Source: Bdellovibrio bacteriovorus
Lineage (GTDB): Bacteria; Bdellovibrionota; Bdellovibrionia; Bdellovibrionales; Bdellovibrionaceae
Assembly (NCBI RefSeq): GCF_001592745.1
Contig: NZ_LUKD01000001.1
Span: 751,384 to 815,383, forward strand
Direction of reading: 5' to 3'
DNA: 64,000 bases
In this document: one piece after another, positions 1 through 7,736 of the stretch
Position numbering within the stretch: the stretch's first letter is position 1
Layout: each line of letters starts with the position of its first letter
Program-made: the position numbers and the translations under genes
Notes under the pieces: generated by a model
Database searches by the model: none
Told to the model about the DNA's origin: nothing
What the model saw: only the letters and a program-made list of their open reading frames with translations

Positions 1-174
1 GCAATGCGATTCATAGCTGTATCTTAATCTATTTATGTATTTCGTGAAAGCCCCAAAACCCTGAATAATCAAGCAGTTACAATTTGTTACAAATATTAAC
101 AATCCGGCAACCACTTCGCCCTCGGAACCACCTAAACTTGTATTTAAGAAACCCACTCATCCGAAGGAGTTGAT

Positions 175-612
175 ATGAAAATCGTAAGTAAAAGAAAATG
201 GCCTCGTGTTTTAGGCGTTGTCTTAGCGGTCGCTGGAGTTGGTCTGATGACGGGTTGCCACCGCAGTCCGGAAGAACGAATCAATGCCGTCAGCGAAAAA
301 ATCGCGGATAAGTTTGATTTCAATGAACAACAAAAAGCTTTATTGAATGATATCGCCGCTGACGTGAAAAAAGACTTCGCAGAAGAAAAAGCCGTCCGTC
401 AGTCTTTGTACGGTGATTTCAAAACAATGCTGCTTTCTGAAGAACTTGATAAAGCCAAAATCAAAGAAGTGATCAAACAACGTCAGGCGCGCATGGACGC
501 AAGAACGGATAAATACATTGATAAGGTATCCGCTCTTCATAAAAGCTTAACGCCTGAACAGAAAAAAGAACTCGTCGAAAAAATCGAAAAGTTCCATAAG
601 AAGTGGGAGTAA
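175..612 (+). CDS. Spy/CpxP-like periplasmic lipoprotein
   Basis: This is a 145-residue protein with an N-terminal hydrophobic segment and a lipobox (LMTGC, Cys28), so it is probably a membrane-anchored lipoprotein. The mature part is highly charged and helical, and near the C-terminus it carries the LTPEQ signature (about residues 124-128) seen in Spy/CpxP-family periplasmic chaperones and stress sensors. The ATG follows a good Shine-Dalgarno sequence (GAAGGAG, about 165-171). It stands alone and converges on murF. The Spy/CpxP assignment rests on helical character and one LTPEQ motif, so the fold is likely but the function is inferred. No partner kinase or regulator lies nearby. Confidence 0.7.
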   Translation: MKIVSKRKWPRVLGVVLAVAGVGLMTGCHRSPEERINAVSEKIADKFDFNEQQKALLNDIAADVKKDFAEEKAVRQSLYGDFKTMLLSEELDKAKIKEVIKQRQARMDARTDKYIDKVSALHKSLTPEQKKELVEKIEKFHKKWE

Positions 613-640
613 TTTATGTATTTCGCGCTTTTTACCAGAG

Positions 641-665
641 CGCTGAACCTGCCAAAGGTTCAGCG
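641..665. terminator. Hairpin between convergent genes
   Basis: This is a perfect 9-bp inverted repeat (CGCTGAACC at 641-649, GGTTCAGCG at 657-665) with a 7-base loop. It lies between the stop of the lipoprotein gene and the end of murF. Neither side has a clear T-tract, so it may stabilise RNA ends or act as a weak bidirectional terminator. Confidence 0.45.
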
Positions 666-667
666 TG

Positions 668-2089
668 TTACTGCTTCTCCGCGAAATCTAAAGGTTCACA
701 AGGGAACACAAAGCGTTCCAGCTTTGTCCCGCGTGACGCCTTCACTACCGCGATATCTCCAGATTTTAAAAACTGACCCAGATCCTGGCCTGAAGATTCC
801 TTAAAATCTTTTTCGATCAGGGATGGATTCTTATAGCCGACTTTTTGCAGGCCTTTCCCGAAGGCCTCATAGTCGTCACCGATAAAATAAACCTTATCGA
901 ATCCCGCTTGCCCCACCCAGGTGCCCAGCTCTTCGTGTAAGGAGGCTGAGGCACTTCCTAGTTCACGCATTTGCCCGAAGACACCTACTTTGCGACCAGA
1001 AACCGTCAACAGTTTCATATTATCGATCAAAGCTTTCATACTGTCAGGATTGGCGTTGTAAGCATCAAAAATCATCTGCGCGCCTGATTTCAAATTCACA
1101 AGCTGATTGCGTCCCCAATTTGTTTTGCAGTGAGGAAGACCTGCCCACACCTGAGAAGGACTCATTCCTGCAGCAAGCCCCAAAGCGGCTGCTGCCATCA
1201 GATTCGTCAAATTCTGAGATCCAAAGACTTGAACATTGGCAGAGCCTGACTGACCGCCGATGCTTCCTTTGATTGATAGTTCGCCCATGCTCATGGAAGC
1301 AATCGTCAAATGCACATCGGCACGAGGGTCTTCTGATGAAAACGTCAGAAGTTTTTCGTGTGGGTATTTTTCGGTCGCTCGCACGTACATGTTATGAGTT
1401 TGCGTGTTGTCTAAATTGTAAATACGAAGAGTGTTAGCCCCAGAAGCGATATAGATTTCTTCTTTAGCTTCAGCAACTTTTTCAATTGTACCGAAGAATT
1501 CCATGTGCGCACGTCCCACCATCGTGCAGACAACCACATCGGGTTCCGCGATGTGCACTAGCTCTGTGATTTCTCCGGCGTGATTCATGCCCATTTCTAC
1601 AACGGCGACTTCGGCGTCCGCTGGAATTTGCAACAAGGTGAATGGAACACCCCAATGATTGTTGAAAGAACCTTTGTTGTAGTGAACTTTTTTAACAGAG
1701 CCGATCAAGGCAGCAGTGAATTCTTTCGTTGTCGTCTTACCATTAGAGCCCGTAATGCCCAAAACTTTGGCTTTAGATTGACGGCGGGCCCAAGTTCCCA
1801 ACTGCTGAAGAGCCTTTAATGTGTCAGGCACTTTCAAAATAGTCACTTGGCCCTTTAATTTTTGTACAAGATCGCTGTCTTCATGAACCAAAAGTCCTGA
1901 AGCTCCTTGCTGAACCGCTTTATCTAAAAATTGATGTGCATCGAAAGCTTCACCTTTGAGGGCGATGAAAAGTTGACCTTTTAGATCCGCTCGTGTGTCC
2001 GTTCCGATTCCTTGAAATTTATCTTCTTTCAGTCCCAGAGTTTCAGCTCCGGTGACTTTCACAATGGTTTGCACATCCATGGCTCTCAT
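668..2089 (-). CDS. murF: UDP-N-acetylmuramoyl-tripeptide--D-alanyl-D-alanine ligase
   Basis: MurF is the cytoplasmic ATP-dependent ligase that adds D-Ala-D-Ala to UDP-MurNAc-tripeptide, the last soluble step in making the peptidoglycan precursor. The 473-residue protein has the Mur-ligase P-loop (GITGSNGKTTTK, about residues 109-120), the central region with NNHWGVP, and the ligase C-terminal domain with FDAYNANP. The length is normal for the family. It starts 5 bases after the murE stop, with the Shine-Dalgarno sequence (AGGGAGA) inside the end of murE, so the two are translationally close. Met4 is an alternative start. Unlike most dcw clusters, no mraY follows, and the next gene is convergent. 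Confidence 0.95.
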   Translation of the reverse strand: MRAMDVQTIVKVTGAETLGLKEDKFQGIGTDTRADLKGQLFIALKGEAFDAHQFLDKAVQQGASGLLVHEDSDLVQKLKGQVTILKVPDTLKALQQLGTWARRQSKAKVLGITGSNGKTTTKEFTAALIGSVKKVHYNKGSFNNHWGVPFTLLQIPADAEVAVVEMGMNHAGEITELVHIAEPDVVVCTMVGRAHMEFFGTIEKVAEAKEEIYIASGANTLRIYNLDNTQTHNMYVRATEKYPHEKLLTFSSEDPRADVHLTIASMSMGELSIKGSIGGQSGSANVQVFGSQNLTNLMAAAALGLAAGMSPSQVWAGLPHCKTNWGRNQLVNLKSGAQMIFDAYNANPDSMKALIDNMKLLTVSGRKVGVFGQMRELGSASASLHEELGTWVGQAGFDKVYFIGDDYEAFGKGLQKVGYKNPSLIEKDFKESSGQDLGQFLKSGDIAVVKASRGTKLERFVFPCEPLDFAEKQ

Positions 2090-2094
2090 TGTTT

Positions 2095-3585
2095 TTATCT
2101 CCCTTGTAAGGCTTCTTCGGCCACTTTCACGTCACTGAACGGGAATTTTTCTTTGCCGATGATTTGATAGTCTTCATGGCCCTTGCCCGCGATCAAAACA
2201 ACATCGCCCGGCTGAGCCTTTTTCATAGTCTGATGAATGGCTTCTTTACGATCAACATAGACAGTGGCTTTTGATTTATCCGCGCCGGCAACACCAGCCA
2301 AAATATCATTGATAATACTTTGCGGATCTTCGGTGCGAGGATTGTCTGAGGTGATGACCACGTGATCCGAAAAACGCAACGCCATTTGCGCCATCAAAGG
2401 ACGTTTTCCTTTATCTCGATCGCCACCGCAACCAAATACTGTCCAAATTTTCGCTGGAGAATTTAAGTTCTCGCGCACTTTCGTTAAAGCCATTAAAACA
2501 TTTTCTAAAGCATCCGGAGAATGGGCGTAATCAACAAAGACTGCAAGATCCTGCTTATTGGGAACGGACTGCAAACGCCCCGGAACTCCCGTGAAACTAT
2601 CTAAAGCGCTGATGCAAATATCCAACGGGATTCCTGCCGATAAACCCGCCCCTAAAGCGGCCAAGGCATTCATCACGTTGTGCGTGCCGGACATAGGAAG
2701 ACGGATTTCCCCTTCCCCTATAGGCGTGTGGACTTTGAAATGAGTCAAAGCAAAATCCATCTTTAAAATTTCATAGCGAATATCGGAATCTTTGGAACCA
2801 TAGGTCCAAAGCACCGCGGGATCCGCCACTTTCAAACGACGTCCATACTTATCCGCTGTATTCACAATCGCGTAACAGGGAGACTTTTCGGTCTTCCAAA
2901 GAAGATCCGTGAAAAGTCTTTGTTTCGCTTCAAAATACTGATCCATGGTTTCGTGATAATCCAAGTGATCGCGCGTGAGGTTTGTAAAGATCACGGTATT
3001 GAATGGCACACTGTCGACACGCTTTTGATCAAGAGCATGGGAAGAAACTTCCATCGCCACGGCCATCGCTCCGTCATCACGGAATTCTCGCAAGCGTTTT
3101 TGTAAAAATACCGGATCCGGTGTTGTCATCTCAGAAGGCCAGACTTTATCTAACAAGTGATGATTGACGGTGCCGATAACTCCTGTCGGAATTTTTCCGG
3201 CATTCAAGATCGCTTCAGTCATGTAAGTGACGGAAGTTTTTCCATTCGTACCTGTAACACCGACACAGAAAAGTTCCTGCCCCGGATCCAGATAGAAGCG
3301 ACTGGCTAAAAGATCCAAAGTCTCGCGCGAGTTTTCTGTTTGCCATACAAAACCGGCATATCCTGCGGGAACTTTCGATTTATCTTCAACGACCAACGCC
3401 GCCGCCCCTTTGGCCACGGCATCGCCTAAGAAACTATGCCCATCCAATTTACTGCCACGGATTGCGACGAAAACAGAGCCAGGAACAACCAGACGTGCGT
3501 CATTAAAGACTCCGCTGACTTCCGTCTCAGACAAAGTGTAATTCGAAGTTCCTGGAATGATGGAAAAGAGATTATTCAGTTTCAT
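2095..3585 (-). CDS. murE: UDP-N-acetylmuramoyl-L-alanyl-D-glutamate--2,6-diaminopimelate ligase
   Basis: MurE adds the third amino acid to the peptidoglycan stem peptide in the cytoplasm. The 496-residue protein carries the P-loop TGTNGKTS (residues 111-118) and, in the C-terminal domain, the DNPR motif (residues 414-417). In characterised MurE enzymes DNPR marks specificity for meso-diaminopimelate over lysine, so the organism should have Gram-negative type peptidoglycan. It heads the murE-murF pair. The upstream gene diverges with only 34 bases between start codons, so the two promoters must overlap or lie within coding sequence. It is separated from ftsI by about 4 kb of unrelated genes. 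Confidence 0.96.
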   Translation of the reverse strand: MKLNNLFSIIPGTSNYTLSETEVSGVFNDARLVVPGSVFVAIRGSKLDGHSFLGDAVAKGAAALVVEDKSKVPAGYAGFVWQTENSRETLDLLASRFYLDPGQELFCVGVTGTNGKTSVTYMTEAILNAGKIPTGVIGTVNHHLLDKVWPSEMTTPDPVFLQKRLREFRDDGAMAVAMEVSSHALDQKRVDSVPFNTVIFTNLTRDHLDYHETMDQYFEAKQRLFTDLLWKTEKSPCYAIVNTADKYGRRLKVADPAVLWTYGSKDSDIRYEILKMDFALTHFKVHTPIGEGEIRLPMSGTHNVMNALAALGAGLSAGIPLDICISALDSFTGVPGRLQSVPNKQDLAVFVDYAHSPDALENVLMALTKVRENLNSPAKIWTVFGCGGDRDKGKRPLMAQMALRFSDHVVITSDNPRTEDPQSIINDILAGVAGADKSKATVYVDRKEAIHQTMKKAQPGDVVLIAGKGHEDYQIIGKEKFPFSDVKVAEEALQGR

Positions 3586-3619
3586 AGACTCGGTTTCAAG
3601 AATAGCGTATGACTAAGTT

Positions 3620-4306
3620 ATGAGACAACTCGGAAAGATACATTGCCAAGAAATAAATAAAGACGATAACGCGCCCTGGGTGATCTTCTTCCACGGCTTT
3701 GGCGCTGATTGTAATGACCTCTTTTCTTTAGGAGAGATGATTTCCACGAAGAAAACTTACAACTGGCTTTTCCCGAATGGAATTTTAGAAGTTCCCATTG
3801 GTCCGGCATGGATGGGACGCGCCTGGTGGACGATCAATATGATGGAAATCCAAGAAGCGCAATCCCGCGGTGAACATCGTGATTTTAGCAACGACACTCC
3901 GAAGGGTCTTTCTAAAGCTTACGATGCCGCCATGGAAATGATTCGCCAACTCAAAGTGCCTTGGAACAAAATTGTGCTGGGTGGCTTTAGCCAAGGTGCA
4001 ATGCTCGCCACCGAGCTTTACCTGCGTGCGCCCGAAACGCCAGCAGGACTTGTCATTATGTCAGGCACCTTGCTGCACCAGGAAGAATGGAAAAAGTTGG
4101 TGCCAGCCCGTGAAGGACGGCGTTTCTTTCAAAGCCATGGCGAGATGGATCAAGTTCTTGGCCACAAACAAGCACAGAAACTAAATACACTTTTGAATCA
4201 AAATGGAATGAAGGGCCCCATGCTGAGTTTCCGCGGCGGTCACGAAATCCCAGCTCCGGTGATTATTAAAATCGGCGAATATCTAAACTCGATTCAAACT
4301 GACTAA
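3620..4306 (+). CDS. Carboxylesterase/phospholipase-type alpha/beta hydrolase
   Basis: This is a 228-residue cytoplasmic alpha/beta hydrolase of the carboxylesterase/lysophospholipase (Abhydrolase_2) type. The nucleophile elbow GFSQG places the catalytic serine at residue 124. The likely Asp is 177 (GEMDQVL) and the likely His is 208 (GGHEI). The oxyanion-hole motif HGFGAD lies at about residues 25-30. There is no signal peptide. It diverges from murE and its last 24 bases overlap the end of the convergent epimerase gene. The family is clear; the substrate (short-chain ester, lysolipid or acyl-protein) cannot be told from sequence. Confidence 0.85.
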   Translation: MRQLGKIHCQEINKDDNAPWVIFFHGFGADCNDLFSLGEMISTKKTYNWLFPNGILEVPIGPAWMGRAWWTINMMEIQEAQSRGEHRDFSNDTPKGLSKAYDAAMEMIRQLKVPWNKIVLGGFSQGAMLATELYLRAPETPAGLVIMSGTLLHQEEWKKLVPAREGRRFFQSHGEMDQVLGHKQAQKLNTLLNQNGMKGPMLSFRGGHEIPAPVIIKIGEYLNSIQTD

Positions 4307-5152
4307 CAAAGAATGCAGCCATTCCCGTGCGGGTTTTGACTGAAAGCCCGCCGTCTTGGCTTTCTCGACGTTTAAAAACCAATCTTCAGAAATTCCATAA
4401 GGTGACCAGTTTTCTGGCGATGGCTCCGTCAGAAGCTGAGCTTTCTGTCCCGTGATGGACTCAATATCATTCACAAGCTCTTTCAAAGGAATGGCATCTT
4501 CAGAGGCAAAATTAAAAGGTCCTTCATGCTTCGTATGCACAAGCCACAACAGCGCTCGCGCCGCATCTTCAGAGGTGATAAAAGAAAATTTGGCGTTTAA
4601 GTTGGGAAAATACAAAGGTTGCCCCTTTTTTATTTTCTGAACATGACCTAACAATCTCCCGGTGTAATCGTCTTCTCCAACAACGACGGGGAAGCGGGCA
4701 AAAGAACATTTAAATGGTGCGTTCGTGGCAAAATAATTTTCTGCCGCTCTTTTGCCTTCTCCGTATTCTTCAGCGGGATTCGTAGGAGCGGTCGGTTGAT
4801 AAAGATAGGGGTTGTAGTCTTCCTCTTGAAGATCTCCACCTAAGGCATACACTGACATGGTCGAAGTCATGATGTAGTAAGAAGTTTTTTCCGCAAAAAT
4901 TTCGCAGCTCGCAGCGGCTTCTGCGGGAGTCATACAGACCTGATCGACGACAACATCAAAGCTCAAAGAACCTACGGCCGAAGCCAAGGACTCTTTGTTT
5001 TTTCGATCCCCTTTTAAGCGATGCACACGGGCGCCGAAATCATCTTCCTGTTGCCCACGGGAAAGAACCCAAATTTCATGACCTTCGTGAATCAAAGAAT
5101 GCACCAGTCTTTTACCGAAGTAGCGAGTTCCACCTAATACCAGAATCTTCAT
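4283..5152 (-). CDS. NAD-dependent epimerase/dehydratase family protein
   Basis: This is a 289-residue protein with an N-terminal Rossmann fold (GGTRYFG, residues 7-13). It resembles the atypical short-chain dehydrogenase branch that includes the plant chloroplast RNA-binding CSP41 proteins and bacterial sugar epimerase-like proteins. A complete Tyr-x-x-x-Lys catalytic pair is not obvious: EYGEGKRAAENYF in mid-protein gives Y-GEG-K, which could serve. The start overlaps the stop of the nucleotidyltransferase upstream (ATGA, 5149-5152), so the two genes are translationally coupled. The nucleotide-sugar substrate is unknown. Confidence 0.75.
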   Translation of the reverse strand: MKILVLGGTRYFGKRLVHSLIHEGHEIWVLSRGQQEDDFGARVHRLKGDRKNKESLASAVGSLSFDVVVDQVCMTPAEAAASCEIFAEKTSYYIMTSTMSVYALGGDLQEEDYNPYLYQPTAPTNPAEEYGEGKRAAENYFATNAPFKCSFARFPVVVGEDDYTGRLLGHVQKIKKGQPLYFPNLNAKFSFITSEDAARALLWLVHTKHEGPFNFASEDAIPLKELVNDIESITGQKAQLLTEPSPENWSPYGISEDWFLNVEKAKTAGFQSKPAREWLHSLLVSLNRV

Positions 5153-5910
5153 GCTGAAACGTCCTTCTGAAGCGTCAAAATTTTTGATCTTAATTCCGCA
5201 GCTGCGACCTGCATGGATTTCAAATCCGGCACTTGCAGCAGTTTTTCAATGTACTGCGACTCAGCCACTGGCAAATCGCGATACAGATATCGCAACCCGA
5301 AGTCATGCTTTTGTGGGGTCCTATGTCTACGCACCAATTGCACCCACATCATCACCAGTCTCTGATAGAACGTGTAGCTGTCAATGTACTTTCCCCGCAG
5401 CGATTCCTTTAGAAAAGTTCGGTACAGAATTTCAAATCGCGCAATCCATTGAGACCATTCGATATTTTTTGAACTTTCATAGCGAGGCTGTCGGGACGCT
5501 TGCTTAAGAATATCTGTTTTATCAAAAAGCACCTGAGGAGAACCGTGACGTTCGACATTGAAATATTCGGAATAATCCTCCGGAACCAAAGACTGAAAAA
5601 CGCCAACATCTAAATAATAGGTCTCGGAAGTTTGATCTAAGACATAAAATTTCTGAGCAAAGTTTTTCCATGGGGAATCTTCCACCTTCCATATATGGGT
5701 GATGGCAGCCATCTTCTGAAGTGTGTCTTCCACAGTTTGGAAAATTTCATCGGGAGCCGTACTTATAATGACAATATCGGTATCAGAAAGATCATCCTCG
5801 AAGCCGGTTGCGGAAGATCCCCCCAACCAAGCTCCTTCTGCATAATCAGACTGCTGAAGATTCTGAACTAAGGATTGAATGATTTTATTTTTATCAAATT
5901 CCATCGCCAT
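5149..5910 (-). CDS. Nucleotidyltransferase-domain protein
   Basis: This is a 253-residue protein with a minimal nucleotidyltransferase signature near the N-terminus: GGSSATGFEDDLSDTDIVI, about residues 30-48, with the GS...DxD metal-binding pattern. The rest is mostly helical, as in the nucleotidyltransferases related to aminoglycoside adenylyltransferases and lincosamide-modifying enzymes. It is coupled to the epimerase by a 4-base overlap and follows recQ by 73 bases. The substrate is unknown. A resistance role is possible by family, but nothing in the context supports it. Confidence 0.65.
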   Translation of the reverse strand: MAMEFDKNKIIQSLVQNLQQSDYAEGAWLGGSSATGFEDDLSDTDIVIISTAPDEIFQTVEDTLQKMAAITHIWKVEDSPWKNFAQKFYVLDQTSETYYLDVGVFQSLVPEDYSEYFNVERHGSPQVLFDKTDILKQASRQPRYESSKNIEWSQWIARFEILYRTFLKESLRGKYIDSYTFYQRLVMMWVQLVRRHRTPQKHDFGLRYLYRDLPVAESQYIEKLLQVPDLKSMQVAAAELRSKILTLQKDVSA

Positions 5911-5983
5911 ACAGAAAGTATGGCGGGTCGATGAAAGAATCTCTAGAGAGAATTTTAAGTACTACGATATAAGACGTGAAGTT

Positions 5984-7546
5984 TTAGCGGGTTAACTCTG
6001 CTAAAACATCCCAACCGAACTTTTCGATTTTTGCGTCTCCGATCCCGTAAACGGATTTCATTTCTTCCAAATTTCGTGGATTCTTAACTGCCAGGTGCTT
6101 CAAAGTCTGATCGCTGAACACCACAAAGGCCGGAGCATCGAGCTCTTTGGCTTTGGCTTTGCGCCATTGACGAAGAACTTCGTAACGCTTTTCCTGAATC
6201 TCATCCAAAACAAAATCCAAATCGGAAGCTTTAGGTTTCTTGGATTTCTTTAAGGACGTTTTGATTTTTTCTAATGTTTGATCCAAAACCAAAGAAGGCG
6301 TCAGTGGTTTTAAGATACGACGAGACGATTTCGGATCACAGTTATCACAGTGCCCACAGCGTTCAATACGCTGAGAATCCTTGTAATAAGTCAGAATCTC
6401 GGCATGACGGCATTCGCCACCTTCAGAGTAATTTACTAGAGCTTCTAAGTTTCTCCAGCGGGCGCTTTTTATTTCCTCGGGGGCTTCCGAACTGTGAATG
6501 AAGTAAGACTGCAGGCCTTTATCCTTTTTCGAATACAAAGCCATGCATGTCGACTCGGCACCATCACGACCACCCCGACCCATCTCCTGGTAAAGAGCGT
6601 CGATATTAGCTGGAATTTGATAGTGAACAACCAAACGCACATCCGGTTGGTCGATGCCCATGCCGAAAGCGTTTGTGGCCACAAGAATACGAAGATCCCC
6701 ATTGGCATAAGCTTCTTGGGTTTGCGCGCGAACTTCAGCCGTTAAACCCGCATGGTAAAAACCCACTTGCTTAAATTTCTTTTGCAAAAGAGCCGCTGTC
6801 GTTTCCGTTACCTTGCGAGTCCCGCAGTAAACGATAATGCGCCCCTGAGGCGTGGACTTAATGCTCTGAAGCAACAATTCCAGCTTCGCCTCTTCGTTTT
6901 CACAAAGCTCCACCTGATAGTAAAGATTGGAGCGATAAAATCCATGGACCATGCGTTCTGGATTTTTCAAATTCAAATGCTTTGAGATGTCATCTAAAAC
7001 GGTCGGTGTCGCTGATGCTGTCAACGCCAGGATCGGCACATGTGGGCAGATTTTTTTAAGAATACTTAATTGTGCATACTCCTCTCGGAAGTCATGCCCC
7101 CACTGAGACACACAGTGAGCTTCATCCACCGCAAAAAGGGCGATTTGACGATGCTGAATCCATTTCTGAAACCCTTCCTTCTGTGCTCTTTCCGGAGAAA
7201 GATACAAAACGAAAGCGCCGCCTTTGTTCAACTCTGCAAAAACATCGCGTTTTTCATCGTCTGACTGACCAGAGTGCAAGCATCCCGCCGGAATACCCAG
7301 CCTTTGTAAAGACATGACTTGGTCCTTCATCAAAGCGATCAAAGGCGAAATGACGATCACGAGTTTTTGAAAGTGAACAGCCGGATATTGATAGCATAAA
7401 GATTTACCGCCCCCCGTAGGCAGAACGGCTAAGACATCTTTTTTGGCTAGCACAGCATCGATGATCTCTTTTTGCCCGCGACGAAACTGCGGAAGATTGA
7501 AGTACTTTTTTAAAAGATCTGACTGCGACGCCTGCTGGATTTCCAT
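5984..7546 (-). CDS. recQ: ATP-dependent DNA helicase RecQ
   Basis: RecQ is a 3'-5' DNA helicase acting in recombinational repair and restart. With the start at 7546 the protein is 520 residues. It has the Walker A motif PTGGGKS (43-49), the DEAH box (141-144) followed by the RecQ-specific aromatic-rich loop (VSQWGHDFR), helicase C motifs, a four-cysteine zinc site in the RQC part, and a short HRDC-like C-terminal region ending in a helix-hairpin-type GIGDAKIEKFG. It is shorter than the roughly 600-residue E. coli enzyme. A longer reading frame runs up to 7717, but its extra N-terminus is non-conserved and crosses a terminator. It sits inside a cell-wall cluster but probably has its own promoter in 7547-7690. 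Confidence 0.92.
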   Translation of the reverse strand: MEIQQASQSDLLKKYFNLPQFRRGQKEIIDAVLAKKDVLAVLPTGGGKSLCYQYPAVHFQKLVIVISPLIALMKDQVMSLQRLGIPAGCLHSGQSDDEKRDVFAELNKGGAFVLYLSPERAQKEGFQKWIQHRQIALFAVDEAHCVSQWGHDFREEYAQLSILKKICPHVPILALTASATPTVLDDISKHLNLKNPERMVHGFYRSNLYYQVELCENEEAKLELLLQSIKSTPQGRIIVYCGTRKVTETTAALLQKKFKQVGFYHAGLTAEVRAQTQEAYANGDLRILVATNAFGMGIDQPDVRLVVHYQIPANIDALYQEMGRGGRDGAESTCMALYSKKDKGLQSYFIHSSEAPEEIKSARWRNLEALVNYSEGGECRHAEILTYYKDSQRIERCGHCDNCDPKSSRRILKPLTPSLVLDQTLEKIKTSLKKSKKPKASDLDFVLDEIQEKRYEVLRQWRKAKAKELDAPAFVVFSDQTLKHLAVKNPRNLEEMKSVYGIGDAKIEKFGWDVLAELTR

Positions 7547-7696
7547 ACCCGTGTACTTTCTGTGAAAGAATTCAGCGAGGCAACAACAATCTGGCCTTCG
7601 CTTTGAAACTCTTCGAGCAAAGAATGAACTGGGAATAGCTTTTAACTGGGGAGTAAAAGGCTGACACAAGTGGCCGATGTTTGAAGAAACCTCGGA

Positions 7697-7731
7697 CAAA
7701 AAAAAAGGGAAGATCACTGCAATCTTCCCTT
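7697..7731 (-). terminator. Rho-independent terminator after ftsI
   Basis: A 10-bp stem (AAGGGAAGAT at 7705-7714, ATCTTCCCTT at 7722-7731) is followed on the minus strand by a run of T (complement of 7697-7706). It lies just after the ftsI stop and ends the rsmH-ftsL-ftsI transcript before recQ. Confidence 0.85.
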
Positions 7732-7736
7732 TACTT

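Noticed and set aside
616-804. A 62-codon plus-strand reading frame
   Set aside because: It overlaps the end of murF in the opposite direction and has no ribosome-binding site; it is a shadow frame.
2636-3180. Two exact GCCGATAA matches on the plus strand (2636-2643 and 3172-3179)
   Set aside because: Both lie inside murE, which is on the other strand. No plus-strand gene starts nearby, so they are chance codon patterns.
7547-7717. N-terminal extension of RecQ
   Set aside because: The extra 57 residues are not RecQ-like and the extension crosses the ftsI terminator; the ATG at 7546 gives the normal start.
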